A stretch of DNA of 64,000 nt from Bryobacter sp. (GTDB lineage: Bacteria > Acidobacteriota > Terriglobia > Bryobacterales > Bryobacteraceae), in assembly GCA_022843605.1 (NCBI GenBank), contig JALHNI010000003.1, positions 1-64,000 on the forward strand, in the 5' to 3' direction. Under the pieces are notes generated by a model, which saw nothing but the letters and a program-made list of their open reading frames with translations, ran no database searches and was not told where the DNA came from. This document shows, in pieces, positions 62,182 through 64,000 of the stretch (position 1 is its first letter; each line of letters begins with the position of its first letter). Position numbers and translations under genes: made by a program.

Positions 62182-63173
62182 TAGCGGGCCGCCAACACCT
62201 GCTCGCCCACGTGGCAATAGCGAACGATGGCGGGAAGGAAGGATTCCACGCGCGGGGGCGGGGCGGGGATGCGGCGGAGGGTTTCGGCGTTGAGAAAGCT
62301 TTGGTCGCGGCCCAGGTGGGGCAGGAAGAGGCCGAGAGCTTCCATGAGGCGGCCGGTGAGCCCGCCGAGGCGGCTTTTGAGGAAACGGTCGAACTCGGCG
62401 AGGGGTACGAGTTCGGGGGCGGGGCAATCGTAGATCTCGGAGCAGAGGGCCATCATGTCGGCGAGGCGGATGGCGGCTTGGGGGCCGGCGGAGAGATGCG
62501 CGATGCTGCCGGAGGAGAAGGCGTGTTGGTGGAGATGCCAGAGAGACGGGACGGTCCAGTCTTCGGCGATCAGGTCGACGGGGATGTCGGGGTGGCCGGG
62601 CGCGACCGGAAAGATGCGGCGCGGGAAGAGCTTCAGCAACTGGTGGACGTGGTTGAACTGGGTGACGACGCCGGTGCTGGCGTTGCCGGCCAGGGAGCTG
62701 AGGCGCACGATCTGGACGGGGATGTCGGCGGCAGCGGCCAGGGCGAGGGTTTCGGCTTCGGCCTTCGACTGTTCGTAGCTATTGGGATAGCTGTGGGCGC
62801 GGAAGGGGGCTTCGGGCAGTTGGCCTTCATCGTTGCCCATGACGTAGACGGTGCTGACGTGGGTGAACTTGCGGAGTTTCGGAGCGCGGCGGGCGAAATC
62901 GAGCAGGCGGCCGGTGGCCTCAGTATTGATGGCGCGGGCCTCGGCAAGAGGCAGGTCAAAACGGACGGCGGCGGCGCTGTGAATGATCTCGGTGACTTCG
63001 TTGAGGTGCTGATGAAGTGAGAAGGCGGGGTTGGCGAGGTCGCCGGGGATGACCTGGACGTTCGAGCCCATGGGAACGGGACGTCGCGCGACGGCGAGGA
63101 CGGATCGGTCCCGGGAGTGTTCGAGGAGGAGCCGACCGACGAGTCCGGTAGCGCCGGTCAAGAGCAAAGACAT
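62181..63173 (-). CDS. Extended SDR, thioester-reductase/male-sterility-like
   Basis: 330 residues from ATG 63173 ('MSLLLTGATGLVGRLLLEHS'). Rossmann motif TGATGLVG, 'IIHSAAAVRFDLPLAEARAINTEATGRLLDFA', catalytic region 'THVSTVYVMGN' with 'YPNSYEQSKAEAE' (Y-x3-K). These match the NAD_binding_4 branch that reduces acyl thioesters in fatty-acyl reductases and carrier-bound terminal reductases, though a sugar-epimerase-type SDR remains possible. Divergent from the KAS III gene over about 124 bases. Confidence 0.8.
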   Translation of the reverse strand: MSLLLTGATGLVGRLLLEHSRDRSVLAVARRPVPMGSNVQVIPGDLANPAFSLHQHLNEVTEIIHSAAAVRFDLPLAEARAINTEATGRLLDFARRAPKLRKFTHVSTVYVMGNDEGQLPEAPFRAHSYPNSYEQSKAEAETLALAAAADIPVQIVRLSSLAGNASTGVVTQFNHVHQLLKLFPRRIFPVAPGHPDIPVDLIAEDWTVPSLWHLHQHAFSSGSIAHLSAGPQAAIRLADMMALCSEIYDCPAPELVPLAEFDRFLKSRLGGLTGRLMEALGLFLPHLGRDQSFLNAETLRRIPAPPPRVESFLPAIVRYCHVGEQVLAAR

Positions 63174-63297
63174 GAAACTTTGGACAGGATAGCAGGTGCG
63201 GACGTCACTCTGGGAAGCGCTAACGCTTTCCAGCGCCATGTGAGACCATAGTACTGATGCTTTTCCCCACCCTGCACGCTTCTGGGGTTTTCTCCGC

Positions 63298-64000
63298 GTG
63301 ATCGATCGTTTCCGTTTTCGCATTGCCGGCTGTGGCACTGCTCTCCCCCGCACTCCTTTATCGAACGTCGAACTGGCAAAGCAGTTGGGCGTGGAAACCT
63401 CCTGGATTGAGAGCCGGTGCGGCGTGGAAACGCGGTACCGCTCAGAAGAGGACGAAACCACGCTGTCCCTGGCGGTGGAAGCCTCGCAGATGGTGTTGAA
63501 GCAGGTGCCCGGTTTTGTGCCGGATATGTTGATTTGTTCGACGTTTACGCCGGAATACCTGCTTTGTCCGACCGCTCCGGCGATTGCGCACAAGTTGGCT
63601 TTGGGGCCAATCGGGGCATTCGATTTGAATGCGGCCTGTTCCGGTGCGGCGATCGGGTTTCTGACGGCGATCAACTTTTTGGCGACGGGATTTGCCAAAC
63701 GCATCCTGCTGGTGTGCAGCGACACGCCGACGAAGTTTCTGGCGGATGGAGATCGTAACACGCGCATTCTGATGGGCGATGGAGCGGCGGCGATGGCGCT
63801 GGAGACGACGGGTTCGTGCCAGAGCCGGCTGCTTTCATGGTCGATCGGGAGTGACGGCGAAGGCGCTTCTTTCTATTCGGTACCGGTGGGTGGTTCGGCC
63901 TGTCCGCAGCCGCCGGTGACGGGTCCGCTGGAGGGCGAACTTGCACTGTCGGTGAAGATGGAAGGTCGCGCGCTGTTCAAGTTTGCGGTGGCGCAGGGCG
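63298..64000 (+). CDS. 3-oxoacyl-ACP synthase III (KAS III/FabH-like), truncated by window end
   Basis: GTG start at 63298 ('MIDRFRFRIAGCGTALPRTP'); about 234 residues are visible and the frame runs off the window. 'WIESRCGVETRYRSEEDET' is the KAS III N-terminal signature, catalytic Cys114 is in 'DLNAACSGAAIGFLTAINF', followed by 'ILLVCSDTPTKFLADGDRNT' and 'ILMGDGAAAMALE'. KAS III starts fatty-acid chains, or joins acyl groups in natural-product pathways. The His-Asn part of the triad lies outside. Linkage to a thioester-reductase-like SDR and methyltransferase hints at a specialised role. Confidence 0.92.
   Translation, partial: MIDRFRFRIAGCGTALPRTPLSNVELAKQLGVETSWIESRCGVETRYRSEEDETTLSLAVEASQMVLKQVPGFVPDMLICSTFTPEYLLCPTAPAIAHKLALGPIGAFDLNAACSGAAIGFLTAINFLATGFAKRILLVCSDTPTKFLADGDRNTRILMGDGAAAMALETTGSCQSRLLSWSIGSDGEGASFYSVPVGGSACPQPPVTGPLEGELALSVKMEGRALFKFAVAQG

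Overview
The window is GC-rich, tightly packed bacterial chromosome, most like an acidobacterium of the Solibacter/Bryobacter type (Bryobacterales). This is an inference from gene content: a DUF1549/DUF1553 haem protein, a PQQ dehydrogenase beside a dihaem cytochrome, Tat-exported sugar enzymes, HpnE, a full kdp operon, an Flp-type pilin, Gly-rich GWxTD-like secreted protein and frequent GTG/TTG starts. There is no rRNA, tRNA, CRISPR array, prophage or intact insertion sequence. Genes often overlap by 1-20 bases.

Left part (1-13.3 kb): a carbohydrate-binding family 9-like secreted protein, a zinc-ribbon protein with a TTG start, then a minus-strand housekeeping operon rimP-nnr-tsaE-mannonate dehydratase-like. 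A plus-strand run follows: speA, a SpoU/TrmJ-type RNA methyltransferase, a small protein, glutamine-dependent nadE, a MATE exporter and a B12-binding-like radical SAM protein. The apparent stop of the radical SAM gene is TGA in the context Cys-TGA-Ala-Glu-Pro, followed by a perfect 7-bp hairpin and a TAA 33 bases further on. I read this as a selenocysteine codon: a C-U-A-E-P tail, the most striking item in the window.

13-32 kb: a large planctomycete-type cytochrome/DUF1549-DUF1553 protein, purH diverging from hpnE, a secreted unknown, a phosphotriesterase-like hydrolase, two membrane proteins (one VanZ-like), an STT3/PglB-type oligosaccharyltransferase with all expected catalytic motifs, a short accessory SecA, trigger factor, an RsbU-like SpoIIE phosphatase with membrane and GAF modules, ssb, a TauE/SafE transporter and a PilZ protein.

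32-47 kb: the high-affinity K+ uptake system, all on the minus strand in the order (27-aa ORF)-kdpF-A-B-C-D-E, with an 11-bp-period direct repeat upstream that could be the KdpE site. Next come a PQQ alcohol dehydrogenase with the lanthanide-type Asp-x-Asp signature and its dihaem cytochrome, a divergent cytochrome/copper-monooxygenase-like protein, a DUF3817 membrane protein apparently starting at ATT, two alpha/beta hydrolases and a Gly-rich secreted protein.

47-64 kb: a four-gene surface-polymer unit (small membrane protein, kinase-like/methyltransferase fusion, sulfatase-fold membrane enzyme, GT2), a fused indolepyruvate ferredoxin oxidoreductase, a LarA-like DUF2088 protein, a GT8, a short palindromic element, a lone Flp pilin, a beta-lactamase-fold hydrolase, a secreted unknown, an atypical AT-richer gap with one orphan gene, and at the right edge a methyltransferase/thioester-reductase-like SDR pair diverging from a truncated KAS III gene, possibly the start of a lipid or natural-product locus.
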